Positions 35,501-44,636 of a DNA stretch of 64,000 nt are shown here, one piece after another. Both the position numbers and the translations under genes were made by a program. The notes under the pieces are model-generated. The model worked only from the letters and a program-made list of their open reading frames with translations, was not told where the DNA came from and did no database searches. Position 1 is the stretch's first letter, and the number at the start of each line of letters is the position of its first letter. This DNA is from Branchipolynoe longqiensis (Eukaryota > Annelida > Polychaeta > Phyllodocida > Polynoidae): positions 116,659,974 to 116,723,973 of the forward strand of contig CM059188.1 of NCBI GenBank assembly GCA_030323885.1. Direction: 5' to 3'.

Positions 35501-38500
35501 TCAAGATTTGTACTGTGTTGAAACAAAACACAAGAAAAAGAGTGTTTCCTAGAGGTTGTTTGCGCGCGGTCAACTTTTTGCTATTGTGCGAAGCGTGAGG
35601 ACCCATACTGCCGGATTTGCAAGTCTCTAACAGTGACGCCAAGCTACGCGTACGATATGGCTAACGTATGTGTAGCCACTCCCAATTTTAAAAGTTGTAG
35701 TTCTATTGATTATTCCGAAATGGTGTTGTTGAAAGGGATGCACAATTTTGTCGAGAAGAAAAATAGTTAGGATTAATGCCTTATTGATTGTAACTAGCCG
35801 AAAATTAAATGCCAAAATGATCATCCATTGGCATTGCCATTGGAATTCCTTGGCTTGGATCATACTAAAAAGTACAGGGTTTAACTTTTATGTAGGACTA
35901 CACTAGATATTCACCCCGTACTTACTGGATGTACGGGGTGAATCCTTGATATACGATCATACTAACTTCATCATTTAGGCTATATACATACCTGACAACT
36001 TTTGTTAAACGAAAATCCTAATAATAGAAATCCATCCGAGCGAAGCGAGGCGCGCAAGCATTCTAGGGGGGTTTGGGGGCATGCCGCCCCGAAAAATTTT
36101 GAAAAATACATCAACTTTACTCACTCTAGTATTTAGGCTGAAAACTGGTAATAATTTCTTTAATAATGTGCCTAAAATGTCTCTGAAAATGCACCATTTT
36201 TGATGTATTTTTCAAATTTTTCCGGGGGGGGGGGGGCGCATGGGGATTTTGAAAAAGCGGAATAATGTTTATAATTCGTAGGGCGGAATGAGAATAAAAA
36301 AATCGTAATTATTCCGCCAAAATCGTAATAGTTGGCAGGTATGTATATATATAGACTATGCCTACACTATGTCGATAGCCTGAGCCAAAGACCCTATAAT
36401 ACTAAGACGACTCACTCCCTATCTCTCCCATGGTAATGTAAATTTTGCAGTGCCACCTTGTGGTGGGTTTGATCAGCCCGGTGTCGCAGTTTGAGTGCCC
36501 TGCCAGTTTCAGCTGACTGCATACACTCAAACTCAAGGCATTGTCAATGGTCGTGAGCAATCATCATACAGAAAATACAAGAAAAGTGAAATATCTATCA
36601 AATCACAACACCTAGAGACAAATCGTTTGGTACACATATAGAAAACATCTTTACTAAAAACATATTAAATTCATAAGGTTAGTGACGATGCTGTCAGATT
36701 TTGACGCATGCGCATGAAACTGACAGTCAGCTCAAACTGCGACACCAGCTGCTAGTTGGTGTTTCGCATGTAAAGACATACAATTATATTATACATGATA
36801 TAGGTAAGTATGAATACATAAGTAACACATCAATATGAAATTGCTATGAACAAATACACATCAGCATCATCACACATCTTTCACATTCATATCTACATTT
36901 ATACATACAATATAGCACCTGTTTAACCAAGAGAACAGCCAGCGCACCAAGTGGTGGGTTTGATCATTTTGATTACACAGTACAGGCTGAGTGAGCCGTC
37001 TTAGTATTATACTTTTTTATAGGGTCTTTGCCTTAGCTTAGCCTTAGCCCTTAGGGTTTGTGTTCACCCATGCAGGGCCATGGCCCAGACTACAGTACAA
37101 GTACTAGGTACGTGCACGTCCGCGACGGCCGTTTTCTGCCAAATATCTGTTCCTGGAAAAATCGTTCTGATAACAGAGGGGTCCCTCAAAATGCTTTTTT
37201 TACAGTGCCTCTTAGGGGGTATCCCCATGAATTTCAGCCTATGATGTAGATAAAATGTCCATCTACAACCTCATGTTTACAATTTGCAAATCCATTCAGA
37301 TTTTCTGTGTCTGTGCACATTCAGAAGATTTGACTTGATTTCAACACTCAAACTCCACCTTTTATATATCTTGGGTAGCTTTAAAAGGTGTATGGACATT
37401 TAAATCTGTTATTAATTGACCATTGTGTGAAGTTTCATGATGCTGTAAGGTCGAAAAGGTACTTTGCTAGGTCCCCAAATTTTCAGTGTTATAAGATCAA
37501 TCATATCAATGACAACCAAAAATCCACAAATGTCACTAATGTGTGCATTTACTTTTATTCTAATGGGTGGAATCGACAGAGGAGATAGGCATCTACTTAC
37601 ACTGAAAATTTCATTCAGATATCTCGATTATTTAGGAAGTTAGAACAAAAAATGACTAAATTATTAAATATATAGGTTTTGGGTCACACACTTGTAATGC
37701 TAAAACATTAAAACAAAGGAAGAAAACTTCACGTTTCATGGATATATGATAGTTATACAAGAGTTACTTGTACGTTGACGTACTAATGAGATTCTTATGA
37801 ATCTACCAATACAAAGGTAAGGATGAAAGTAGTTGCAATGGACTCATTAAACAATGAGAAATTTCTATAACTTCCTTCTAAATCACTAATGTATTTATTT
37901 AGTTTTATTTTAATGGTGTATATCCTCCAAGTCACTTTTATTTTAATGGGTGACATCAATAGAGCAGCTAGGGATCTACTTACACTGAAAATTTCAGTGA
38001 GATGTATCAATTATTAAGCAAGTTAGAACAAAAATTGACTAAATATCTAGATTTTGGGTCACACACTTGTAATGCTAAAGCATTAAAATAATGGCAGGAA
38101 ATTACCCCTCATTACCAAAATTGAAATAGCTCTAGCACGCTTAATAATCAACCGATTGACACGATTGTTTGATTTTCTTGTATGGTTTTCAAAGCTCTTT
38201 CCAACAATCATTACAATGCCATTCATTTTCCGATAGGTTTGGTTTGAAAATTTTGTCCACATTGCTACAAGACTTGTAACAAGGTCAAGTACAAGTACGC
38301 ATGAATCTTTTATCTAACATAATACACTGATTATACAGGCAACTTAACATGTTATGTTAATAATAGGACGTCTTTGGCCAGTTTGGTCCAAGATGCGATT
38401 TCAAACCAATTTCAAACCAATTCCAAACTTTACCAAAGCTAAGCTAAAGCCGAAGCACAGGAACTTCGGAAGTGGCAAGAGATGCCAGACCACATTCAAG

Positions 38501-38671
38501 TTTCAACATTGGGTGATTGGCAATGTAGATTGCTTTAAATCGTAATGTTGCTAACACAAAACAAATGTAATAACGTACACATCTCATCATCACAAGTTAT
38601 GAATGCGCTCGTGCACAAGTGGATTAATGTTAGGTACCTTTCCTGCTACCATCAGCTCTTGTTCGGACCAT
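23543..38671 (-). CDS. PCLAF: PCLAF (PAF15) PCNA-clamp-associated factor, five exons, complete
   Basis: Five exons (38638-38671, 32973-33047, 30821-30895, 24314-24452, 23543-23582) splice in frame to 363 nt, 120 residues plus TAA; the human protein has 111. Seen: an [11 protein letters not shown] start, as in vertebrate PCLAF (MVRTKAD); K11 and K20 in the RK and APRK contexts, 9 apart like the ubiquitylated human K15/K24; a basic middle; [14 protein letters not shown] with a PIP box at 57-64 (Q57, I60, F63, L64); a KEN box at 77-79, close to its human position; an acidic end ISDDEDE. Known of the family: an intrinsically disordered nuclear protein that binds PCNA in S phase, is ubiquitylated on chromatin and is degraded by APC/C through KEN. 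Inferred: same role here. Introns of 5.6, 2.1, 6.4 and 0.7 kb are full of mobile elements. An E2F-like palindrome lies upstream. Confidence 0.93.
23830..24165 (+). mobile_element. Full-length tRNA-derived SINE in PCLAF intron 4
   Basis: The best-preserved copy in the window: head ACGGGATGGCCGAATGAGTT with B-box GGTTCGAACCCTGG, the body, and the 3' tail GTTGCTAGGATGTAAAACAA. It is inserted between PCLAF exons 4 and 5, in the opposite orientation to the gene. Confidence 0.9.
24314..24452 (-). CDS. PCLAF: PCLAF exon 4, end of PIP box and KEN box
   Basis: 139 nt. The acceptor is CATTTGTGTAAG and the donor ACAAC|GTATGTTT. Its first two bases complete the Gly of the PIP box, followed by FL. A Ser/Asp/Glu-rich stretch with KEKEN (KEN box) follows. 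Read alone, an internal ATG would suggest a small separate protein; the in-frame join argues against this. Confidence 0.9.
24820..25060. other. MITE-like ends and simple repeats
   Basis: Contains (AAT)n at 24838-24858, T/A runs, and GATTTTCATCCCTGAAAG / CAGGGATGAATGTGG, which match the ends of the ATCAGGGATGAAAG MITE family in inverted orientation. Confidence 0.5.
25490..25950. repeat. TG/CA-rich low-complexity block and GTCAAGTCAGGTA pentamer run
   Basis: 25490-25650 is TGTGTGTCTGTCTG-type, 25660-25800 is the complementary CAGACACACA-type, giving a long imperfect palindrome. 25806-25940 is a degenerate repeat of GTCAAGTCGGGTA. ORFs here are low-complexity artefacts. Confidence 0.9.
25950..26185. 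repeat. Repeat shared with the PCLAF promoter flank and the 40.8-kb LINE tail
   Basis: 25950-26085 (GAAAACGGCGTCGACAGCAA ... CAATTTGGCATAAACATG) matches 38850-38957. 26090-26180 (AATGAATATATTTAAGACA...TTTTGAGCT) matches 40840-40895. The two halves are contiguous here but flank the LINE at 38.96-40.8 kb, as expected if that LINE inserted into a copy of this repeat. Confidence 0.7.
26190..26930. other. PCLAF intron 3, nothing seen
   Basis: No coding, RNA or repeat structure that I can support. Confidence 0.5.
26935..28793 (-). pseudogene. LINE ORF2: endonuclease start, reverse transcriptase
   Basis: [21 protein letters not shown] (28650-28560) matches the first strand of an exonuclease-endonuclease-phosphatase domain, of which the rest is deleted. 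RT motifs follow across frames: [73 protein letters not shown] and [11 protein letters not shown]. The thumb and C-terminus read [20 protein letters not shown] and [12 protein letters not shown]. The catalytic Asp residues of motifs A and C are present. At least four frame breaks or stops. Confidence 0.85.
28915..30035 (-). pseudogene. LINE ORF1: RRM-like part, NADAR domain, Cys cluster
   Basis: Three frames that follow each other are read as one damaged ORF1. (a) 30035-29547 starts [20 protein letters not shown], as in L1-type ORF1 RNA-binding domains (HGVPE, AYRLGKK, VMIRPF). (b) 29569-29168 is in another frame and reads [30 protein letters not shown] and [13 protein letters not shown]. These match the NADAR (YbiA/DUF1768) family pattern PFSNFY, a glutamate in VEHYYQ-like position, a KKV..W segment and AKFxQNxxL. 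(c) About 29165-28915 reads [16 protein letters not shown], a small Cys cluster, and a helical tail. NADAR proteins act on ADP-ribose-linked substrates (N-glycosidase activity is known for some). A role in the retroelement is unknown. The two frame changes may be decay or programmed. Confidence 0.75.
30041..30815. other. Gene-free stretch, perhaps LINE 5' UTR
   Basis: A 112-codon minus ORF (30463-30125) has no recognisable motif and may belong to the LINE 5' region. Otherwise PCLAF intron 3 DNA. Confidence 0.4.
30821..30895 (-). CDS. PCLAF: PCLAF exon 3, start of the PIP box
   Basis: 75 nt between TTTATTTCAG and AAAG|GTAAGGATT, phase 1 in and 1 out. It encodes [20 protein letters not shown] followed by KGIK. 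AGG, RPxPxWQKGI is the family signature. Confidence 0.95.
31069..31386. mobile_element. MITE, ATCAGGGATGAAA ends, diverged
   Basis: The left end is GATCAGGGATGAAAATGGTC and the right end ATTTCATCACTGAT. The interior GGGGAATCGCAGAAAAACGT matches 31505-31872. A remnant of the SINE tail (TAGCAACATCTAAGGTCA) is inside. Confidence 0.65.
31505..31872. mobile_element. MITE, ATCAGGGATGAAA ends
   Basis: The ends are ATATCAGGGATGAAAGTGG / GATCTTTCATCCCTGATAT, about 370 bp, flanked by TA-rich DNA (possible TA duplication). It also carries a decayed SINE tail (TTCTAGAAACATCTATGG). PCLAF intron 2. Confidence 0.75.
31900..32970. other. PCLAF intron 2, no gene seen
   Basis: AT-rich, with an A(13) run near 31951-31963 and a duplicated ATGCTACTTTTACTAG at 32439 and 32470. 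Nothing else is supported. Confidence 0.5.
32973..33047 (-). CDS. PCLAF: PCLAF exon 2
   Basis: 75 nt between TATTTTTCAG and AGCA|GTGAGTAG, phase 1 in and 1 out. It encodes [17 protein letters not shown] and a Ser-rich end. APRK matches the lysine-24 motif of human PCLAF. Confidence 0.92.
33050..33695. other. PCLAF intron 1, no gene seen
   Basis: An open frame on the plus strand crosses exon 2 antisense and has no motif. The remainder is AT-rich. Confidence 0.5.
33700..34940. repeat. Foldback cluster with TAGATAAA-GATTCAC ends
   Basis: The end motif (TAGATAAAGGATTCACTC, then ACTTGCAGTAC, then GGGGTGAA) occurs at 33705, twice head-to-head at 34477-34566, and at 34893-34945. 34308-34735 forms a palindrome of about 420 bp centred near 34520. 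Its two arms both carry the ACAGAGTTGGTGAAATGGGA coding-like segment. A 110-bp direct repeat (GGGGAAATTAACTGAGCAAA...) sits at 33791 and 34184. Confidence 0.75.
34945..35980. other. PCLAF intron 1, partial repeat
   Basis: A GTATGCGTAGCCACTGCC inverted pair at 35096-35130 (small hairpin), a tandem ATCGCACCACATACAAACAA near 35285-35325, and a foldback-type end at 35908-35945 (CCCCGTACTTACTGGATGTACGGGGTGAAT). No gene. Confidence 0.5.
35981..36350. mobile_element. 370-bp MITE
   Basis: The inverted ends are TATATACATACCTGACAACT / AGTTGGCAGGTATGTATATA. A G(14) run near 36224 and a duplicated GATGTATTTTTCAAA-like inner motif are present. Confidence 0.75.
36387..37029. mobile_element. 640-bp TIR element
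   Basis: The left end AAAGACCCTATAATACTAAG...CGACTCACT inverts to the right end AGTGAGCCGTCTTAGTATTATA...AGGGTCTTT. The interior contains part of the AATTCATAAGGTTAGTGACG dispersed repeat and a GTGGTGGGTTTGATCA pair at both sides, so the arms extend further in. Confidence 0.75.
37100..38300 (+). repeat. 1-kb dispersed repeat, copy 2
   Basis: Same as 7870-8880 (GTGCACGTCCGCG ... CCACATTGCTA) with an extra 200 bp at 37160-37330. It lies between PCLAF exon 1 and exon 2, about 340 bp downstream of exon 1. Confidence 0.85.
38638..38671 (-). CDS. PCLAF: PCLAF exon 1
   Basis: 34 nt: ATG at 38671-38669, 11 codons ([11 protein letters not shown]) plus one base. The donor is AAAG|GTACCT. The ATG sits in CCAAAATGGTC. 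It was chosen because it matches the invariant family N-terminus. Confidence 0.92.
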
Positions 38672-38742
38672 TTTGGATATATGTTCACTGCGAACGCGCT
38701 ACAGGTGACCTCTTGTTTGTGTTGACGTTCTGTGGTTAAAGT

Positions 38743-38760
38743 GCGGGAACTTTTCCCGCG
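38743..38760. promoter_or_regulatory. Palindromic E2F-like site in the PCLAF promoter
   Basis: GCGGGAACTTTTCCCGCG holds two inverted E2F half-sites (GCGGGAA and TTCCCGC), 72-90 bp upstream of the PCLAF ATG. PCLAF is an E2F-controlled S-phase gene in vertebrates, so the position makes sense. No TATA box is seen. Confidence 0.65.
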
Positions 38761-38849
38761 CTCCAAGGCGAGTCTTCTTTACTTTGCTTCGTGCGTTTAC
38801 AATAGACGAGATCACCGTTCCGACTGCGCATGCGCTGAAAACGGCGTTG

Positions 38850-38957
38850 GCAGCAAAGCAAATGCTTCTGGCCATTGAATTTGGCGATACGCGTATGGCA
38901 AAACTTCGATTTTTATTCAAAATGAATAGAAATACATAACAATTTGGCATAAACATG
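38850..38957. repeat. Repeat flanking the LINE, shared with 25950
   Basis: Sequence from GAAAACGGCGTTGGCAGCAA to CAATTTGGCATAAACATG, about 85% like 25950-26085 by eye. It lies directly upstream of the PCLAF promoter. Confidence 0.7.
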
Positions 38958-38958
38958 T

Positions 38959-41090
38959 ATGCACACATGCAATGGTTTTAATGACTTCTTTGTCAATATA
39001 GGCCCCAATTCAGCAACAAATATTAAAGCTCATAACAAAAATATAGATGTACTGGACTTTTTAAAAACACTAAATCCTGAATCAATGTATCTAGCAGGGG
39101 TAGAGGAGAATGAGATCATTAAACTGGTCAATAATTGTAAGACCAAAAATTCAATGGGATATGATAACATAGATATGAGCATCATTAAACAAGTAATATA
39201 TTACATTGTCAAACCATTTACCTATATATGTAACAGCTCCTTTAAGAATGGAGCTTTTCCAAATAAAATGAAAGTCACTAAACTAATTCCTATATTTAAA
39301 AAAGAAGATAACAGTGTTTTCACTAATTATAGACCGATATCACTTTTGCCACAGTTTTCAAAAATATTAGAAAAACTGTTCAATAGTAGACTGGAAGCAT
39401 TTATTGATAAACACAATACCTTGTGTAGCAGTCAATATGGTTTCAGATCTAAAATTTCCACATCATTGGCATTATTAGAACTGACAGAAGAAATTACCTC
39501 AGCTCCGGACAAAAAAAAAGTACTATTGGTGTATTTATTGACCTTAAAAAAGCATTCGACACAATTGATCTTAATTTGTTAATAAAAAAAAAAATCACTA
39601 TGGTATCAGAGGCATTGCCAATAACTGGCTTAGTTATCTACAAAATAGACAACAATATATAAATTTAGATGATGAGGACTCAGACTTAGCAAATGTGGTA
39701 TGTGGAGTCCCTCAGGGCTCAATTCTGGAACCTAAGTTATTCATTTTATATATAAATGATATTTGTAATGTGTCATCGCTTCTTAAATTTATTCTGTTTG
39801 CTGATGACACTACCATCTTTAGGTCACGAAATGACCCAGTTTAACTTGGCAACAATATAAGTAAAGAACTTATTAAATTGAACCTATGGTTTGCAACAAA
39901 CAAGTTATCACTTAATGTAGCAAAAACAAATTGCATGCTGTGTAATAATTATAAAAAACAATCTAATGTTACTGTACGTATAAATGATACTGATATCGAA
40001 ATGGTTTATGTCAGTAAATTTCTAGGGGTGCTAATAGATCATAAACTAAATTGGAAAAAGCATATTAGTATGATTAAATCTAAATTGTCCAAAACTATTG
40101 CAATTATGCACAAGGCAAAATATGTACTAAGCATGCTTAATATTGTATTATTCATTATTTCCCCCTTATGTATCATATTGTTGTGAAGTATGGGGAAATA
40201 CTTATAAAACAAATCGGGAGTGTATTTATTTGCTACAGAAGAAATCAGTCAGAATTGTGTGCAATGTTGGATATCGAGATCACACTAATAAGCTGTTCTT
40301 TGATCTTCATGTATTAAAATTAATAGACTTGGTTAAGATCAAATCTAGTATGATAATTTACAATGCAAACAAAGGGCTACTGCCAAAAAATCTACAGTCT
40401 TTATTCAAAATAAGTTCAGATAGTAGCCATGACACAAGGCAGAGTAACAACCCAAGACAAGTATTTGCAAGAACAACTTTGAAGTCTCAATGTATATCTA
40501 TATGTGGTAAGAAAATATGGAATTCACTTGACAATAATATCAAATGTTCAAAAACCATTTATATGTTTCAACGAATGTATAAAAAGAAAATATTTAAGCT
40601 TTATCAGAGGCAAAACACATAGTAGTCTAGTACATAAATATTGAGTTGTAATTTACAGTATTGAGGGTAATGTTGATATGCTTTTAACATTTATCTTTCT
40701 ATTTATTATTTCTATGGTATAAGCAATGTATCTGTGTTATTTTTAAATGGGGAAAGCACCTCATAAGTATTGTACTTCTGCTTGCTCCTTTTTCATGTGA
40801 AAAAATTACTGATATAAAATACATGCAATATAATGGTCTGATGAATATATTTAAGACAAAACTAGCAATAGATAAACATTTTGAGCTAAAAAACATACAA
40901 TTCCACACAAAACATTCAGTCACTTTAAGGCTGATATCCACATCACCATTATTAATTCTTGTTCTAAATATTAAAATGCCAAATGTGTCGACATACACTT
41001 GTTTCAGAGAACTATATAACCAATATCTGATTAACCCTACTCATTTTCTAGTTCTACATATGTCAATAACCATAGGATATAAATAAAAAC
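38959..41090 (+). mobile_element. Non-LTR retrotransposon, 5'-truncated
   Basis: An RT and C-terminal part in the Rex/CR1/Jockey style. 38959-39582 reads NGFNDFFVNIGPNSATNI, VTKLIPIFKKEDNSVFTNYR and SSQYGFRSKISTSLALLELT. The frame breaks at an A run near 39510-39520 and again near 39580. It continues with VVCGVPQGSILEPKLFILYI and LFADDTTIFRSR, a TAA at about 39842, NLWFATNKLSLNVAKTNCML, KFLGVLIDHKLNWKKHI, and after another shift (about 40150) PPYVSYCCEVWGNTYKTN to a stop at 40620. There is no endonuclease. The tail up to 41090 matches 26090-26180 in part. Confidence 0.85.
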
Positions 41091-41199
41091 ATTAATAAAA
41101 TAAGTAAAAATTACTCTGGCTATGGCTCTAACACTAGTCTGAGTGCCCAGATTTGTCTAAATCTAAATGCACATGGCATAAGATGTGCTGATTATATTG

Positions 41200-41330
41200 A
41201 TGTAAATCATCATCATCATGCTGTCGGTCGCAATGCGACAAAGACTGCTTTTATTTCTTAACCGCCGCTGTTCTGTGCGGTTGTGCATTTCATAAAAGCT
41301 GCTTGCAAAGTGTTGAAGTGCTGCTGGCTT
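41200..41330 (-). mobile_element. RTE-like LINE 3' end fragment
   Basis: ATCATCATCATGCTGTCGGT...GCGACAAAGACTGCTTT is the inverse of the 3' end at 45545-45595. Very short 5'-truncated copy. Confidence 0.75.
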
Positions 41331-41343
41331 TTGCAAGTTACTA

Positions 41344-42665
41344 CCCAGATAGCACACAGCCGTCGGCCCGACGGCGGCCCGATGGCGGCCGCTCCGGCGG
41401 CCCGACGGTGGAAGCCGCCGTCGGGCCAACGTTGTTTTGTCCAACCTCCCGCCGTCGCACCGACGGCGGCTGCCACCGTCGCCCCGACGGCGGAAACCGC
41501 CGACGAGCCGACGGCGACAAACCAACGTCGCCCCGACGGCGACAAACCAACGTCGGCCCGACGGCGACAAACGCCATCGGGCCGACGAGCCGAGAAGACA
41601 GTCACTTCTGTCAATACGTACAAGTGCGGAAACCGCCGACGAGGACAAACCAACGTCGGCCCGACGGCGACAAACGCCGTCGGGCCGACGTTGTTTTGTC
41701 CAACCTGCCGCCGTCGCCCCGACGGCGGAAACCGCTGACCAGCCGAGAAGAGTCACTCTAGTGTCAATACCTACAAGTGCAAAAATATTAGTTTTATTCA
41801 AAATTAATAGAAATCGAGAACCCTAATATTTAATATAGTCTGTACGTATTGACACTATAGTGACAGTGTCTTCGAATCTCGGAAAAAACCAAGATGGCGG
41901 TTCTTGGTCAACCTTCCGTACATGGTAATTCAAATCGTATTAACACGAATAATTCCATTAATACGTCGTAATAAATTACAAAACTTTTACAAAATAATCT
42001 AAGCATATTAATAAACAAACCTGTTAAATAATTCCTTAAAATTCCTCCGATTTATGGAGTTATTTGTAGAAAAAGAACACTGCTCAACGATCGCACGTGG
42101 TCCAGTGGCGATTCGAAGTAAACAAACCGTATCGGATAATTCAAATCATATTAACACGAATAATTCCATTAATACTTCATAATAAATTACAAAACTTTTA
42201 CAAAATAATCTAAACATATTAATAAACATACCTGTTAAATAATTCCTTAAAAATTCCTGGTATTTCTGGAGTTATTGGTAGAAAAAGAACACTGATCAAC
42301 GATCGCACGTGTTCCGCGGGCGACTCGAGCCGGAATCCAAATTTAAAGAACTGCGCATGCGCGGCCCACCACTGTCGGCTCGACGGTGGCTCGACGGTGG
42401 ACCAGACGTGGAAAGGGATTGATTCCCAATGGTGGAACACTACCGTCGGCCCGACGATGGCCCGACGGTGGCTCAAAAGTGGAAAGGGATTGAACCCTAA
42501 CGTCGGAACACCACCGGCGGCCCGACGGTGGCTCAAAAGTGGAAAGGGATTGATTCCCAACGTCGGAAATCCACCAGTGGCCCTACGGCGGCCCGACGGT
42601 GGAAAGTCGATCGCGACGGTGCGACCAATAGCCGACGTCGGCCCGACGGCTGTGTGCTATCTGGG
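41344..42665. mobile_element. 1.32-kb TIR element with GACGGC arrays, copy 2
   Basis: The ends are the same CCCAGATAGCACACAGCCGTCGG inverted repeat as 9539-10820, flanked by TA on both sides. GC arrays at 41360-41730 and 42365-42650 contain GCCGACGTTGTTTTGTCCAA and GGCTCAAAAGTGGAAAGGGA spacers. The AT-rich middle is partly inverted relative to copy 1. No transposase. Confidence 0.85.
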
Positions 42666-42669
42666 TAGC

Positions 42670-43200
42670 AGCAGTCTCTCGGGGAGCAAATAGAGGTTTC
42701 ACACCGGCAAGAATGCGTCAAGACAGGCACAAACTATTTGTCCCTGCAGTAGCTGGCCGGGAGATGTTGGGAGTTCCCTTCATCACCGCCCTTAATGCTG
42801 CCACGGAAGCATGGTTTTCTGTTAGGGTTTGCTCCCTTAGCCGTTGATTCTATCAAGAACCTATACCACAAGGCAGTGGTTTATAACTTTGCAAGGCAGG
42901 GGCGTCAAACACCCTGAGGTATTTTAGCAGATAGGTACTGCATTACCCGCATACCCTAACCCGCGAGAAGCACATGATGTAAATGCAATGCTGGATAAAA
43001 GATTAATATCTTATTTTATTATATATATTTTTTTAGTTGGTATTCTATGTTTCAAACAAGAGCTGAGATGAGCTGAAACTAGCACATTTCATAGCTGCAC
43101 CCAGTGTATTAGCATGTGCCATGTGCTTCTCGCGGGTTTATTTTTCTTCTACGCCTTCCACAATACACCGCGCGGCTGGAATGGTGATGTAGTCTATTAG
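42670..43200. other. Gene-free stretch
   Basis: Nothing supported. A T-run is near 43020, and a few short ORFs have no motif. Confidence 0.45.
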
Positions 43201-43204
43201 GAGC

Positions 43205-43375
43205 CACCACCGGACGCGGTCGCCGAATCGGTAAGAGCGCGTGCATGCTTCCCGTGCAGAAGGTCGGGCGTTCTGATCTCGGCGAGTCAGCCAATGACTC
43301 ACAAAAGGTATACTTGTTGCTGCCTAGCCTCGCTATTGGCATTACTAGTATAGGGAAATGATTGGTTAGCTTTTT
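43205..43375 (+). mobile_element. tRNA-derived SINE, truncated
   Basis: The head is GACGCGGTCGCCGAATCGGT with a poor B-box (GGCGTTCTGATCTCGG), then the body start (TATACTTGTTGCTGCCTAGC) which stops after GGTTAGC. Confidence 0.7.
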
Positions 43376-43696
43376 AAATATGTAGTTAGTCATTAAATAT
43401 TTTCTTGAAATTGAAGACAGGAGACAGCAGCTATGGGCAGATGACGGTCTTAAAGCCTTGTTCACACAGCACAACTTAGGCCGAACTAGAGGAGGCGAAC
43501 TAGTGTCGTGTCCACACATGGAGCTGTTTAAAGTGGCTAGCTATAGATCGTGGCGTCGGGAACCGTACTCCGACAAATGCTCTCCAATCACAACCTTGTT
43601 TAGTTTTTATGTTTAAAGAACCATATATGTGTGGGGAGAGTAGGGGACCCACTTCACCACCTGCAGAAGTGGGTCAGTTCTGAGGCTGGAAATTAA

Positions 43697-43826
43697 CCCT
43701 AAATTCGAAGCAATATTAACGCTACCGCCGTAACGGCGGCGATATTAATAGTTATATTTTCGAATCGACGAAGGTAAAGTAAACAAACCGTCGCCGCCGC
43801 CAGTATGGATAGCTTCGAATTTAGGG
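43697..43826. mobile_element. 130-bp piggyBac-type MITE
   Basis: TTAA at both borders (43693-43696, 43827-43830) and terminal inverted repeats CCCTAAATTCGAAGC / GCTTCGAATTTAGGG. A TTAA duplication together with CCCT ends is the piggyBac signature. The interior contains a CCGCCGTAACGGCGGCG hairpin. Confidence 0.75.
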
Positions 43827-43899
43827 TTAAATTGCTCAAATTTCACTTATTGCGTATGTAATTCTGTTAAATATGACAGCATTGAATAGATTTGGGCAG

Positions 43900-44095
43900 A
43901 ACCTTACGCTAACACCGCCCGTAAACCTCCTATGGCTATGAAACGGGTTTAGTGTAAACGCGCGGTGTTTGCGTAACACCGCTTCCTGCATACGGAATTT
44001 TGCCCGCTAAACCGGAAATCCCGCCGCTAAAAGGGAAATCCCGCACTAAACGCGTTTTGGATCCGTAACACCGACACCTGCATACGGCCCCTAGA
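43900..44095. repeat. Short GC-rich repeat with internal inversions
   Basis: GTAACACCG, AAACCGGAAATCCCGCC and CTGCATACGG recur within 200 bp. The ends were not resolved. Confidence 0.4.
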
Positions 44096-44097
44096 GT

Positions 44098-44560
44098 GTA
44101 CAAGGTTTGAACCCACACCACCAAACAACTTCAGATTACAAGTTCAACACTCTAACCAATTGACCACGGAGACCACACAAGGGCCGCGTTTAGGGTCCGT
44201 CTCGGAGACGCCTCGGCGACGTCTCGGCGATGCTTTTTGGTCTATTTGCATTCAGGGTCCGTCTCGGCGATGTCTCGGCGACGCCTCCCTTTTCAGGTTG
44301 GAGACAAAAAGCGCCTCGAAAATGGCCGCAACATGCAGTGGTTTCATCCAATCAGAGCGCAGCATTTAGATTGCAAATGGCTGCCGCCTATGGGGGCGGC
44401 CATTTTCGAGGCGACCAACTGCTATTGTTGTTCAGACTAGCCTGACGTCACAGGCGCCTCCGAGGCACCTCCGAGAAGGACCCTGAACGCGGCTCTGATT
44501 ACTACTCTCAGTTCAGGCTATTTGTGTATAGGACGTCACATATACAAGGTGTGTATGTAT
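44098..44560 (-). mobile_element. Second SINE family (Thr-tRNA-like), split by a MITE
   Basis: The minus strand reads GTCTCCGTGGTCAATTGGTT, an anticodon-loop-like ACTTGTAATCT and GTGGGTTCAAACC, then a tail. Intact relatives at 46085-46260 and 46630-46790 show that CACACACCATTACTAGTCTC is continuous; here the MITE 44181-44495 interrupts it. Confidence 0.7.
44181..44495. mobile_element. MITE, GGGCCGCGTT ends, copy 1
   Basis: The ends are GGGCCGCGTTTAGGGTCCGT / GAAGGACCCTGAACGCGGC (inverted, about 35 bp). The inside has CGAAAATGGCCGC and its inverse GCGGCCATTTTCGAGGCG, so it is a foldback of nested inverted repeats. About 315 bp. Confidence 0.85.
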
Positions 44561-44636
44561 GTATCTGTTGTGGTCTGCACTGACCTCTCAGGCAAGGAAC
44601 CACACAGACAGGTAGGCATGGGTAGTGTGTTGATAT

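Noticed and set aside
38821..38960. Bidirectional promoter shared directly by PCLAF and a plus-strand gene
   Set aside because: The plus-strand ORF beginning at 38959 is a LINE reverse transcriptase, and the region is a repeat also found at 25950.
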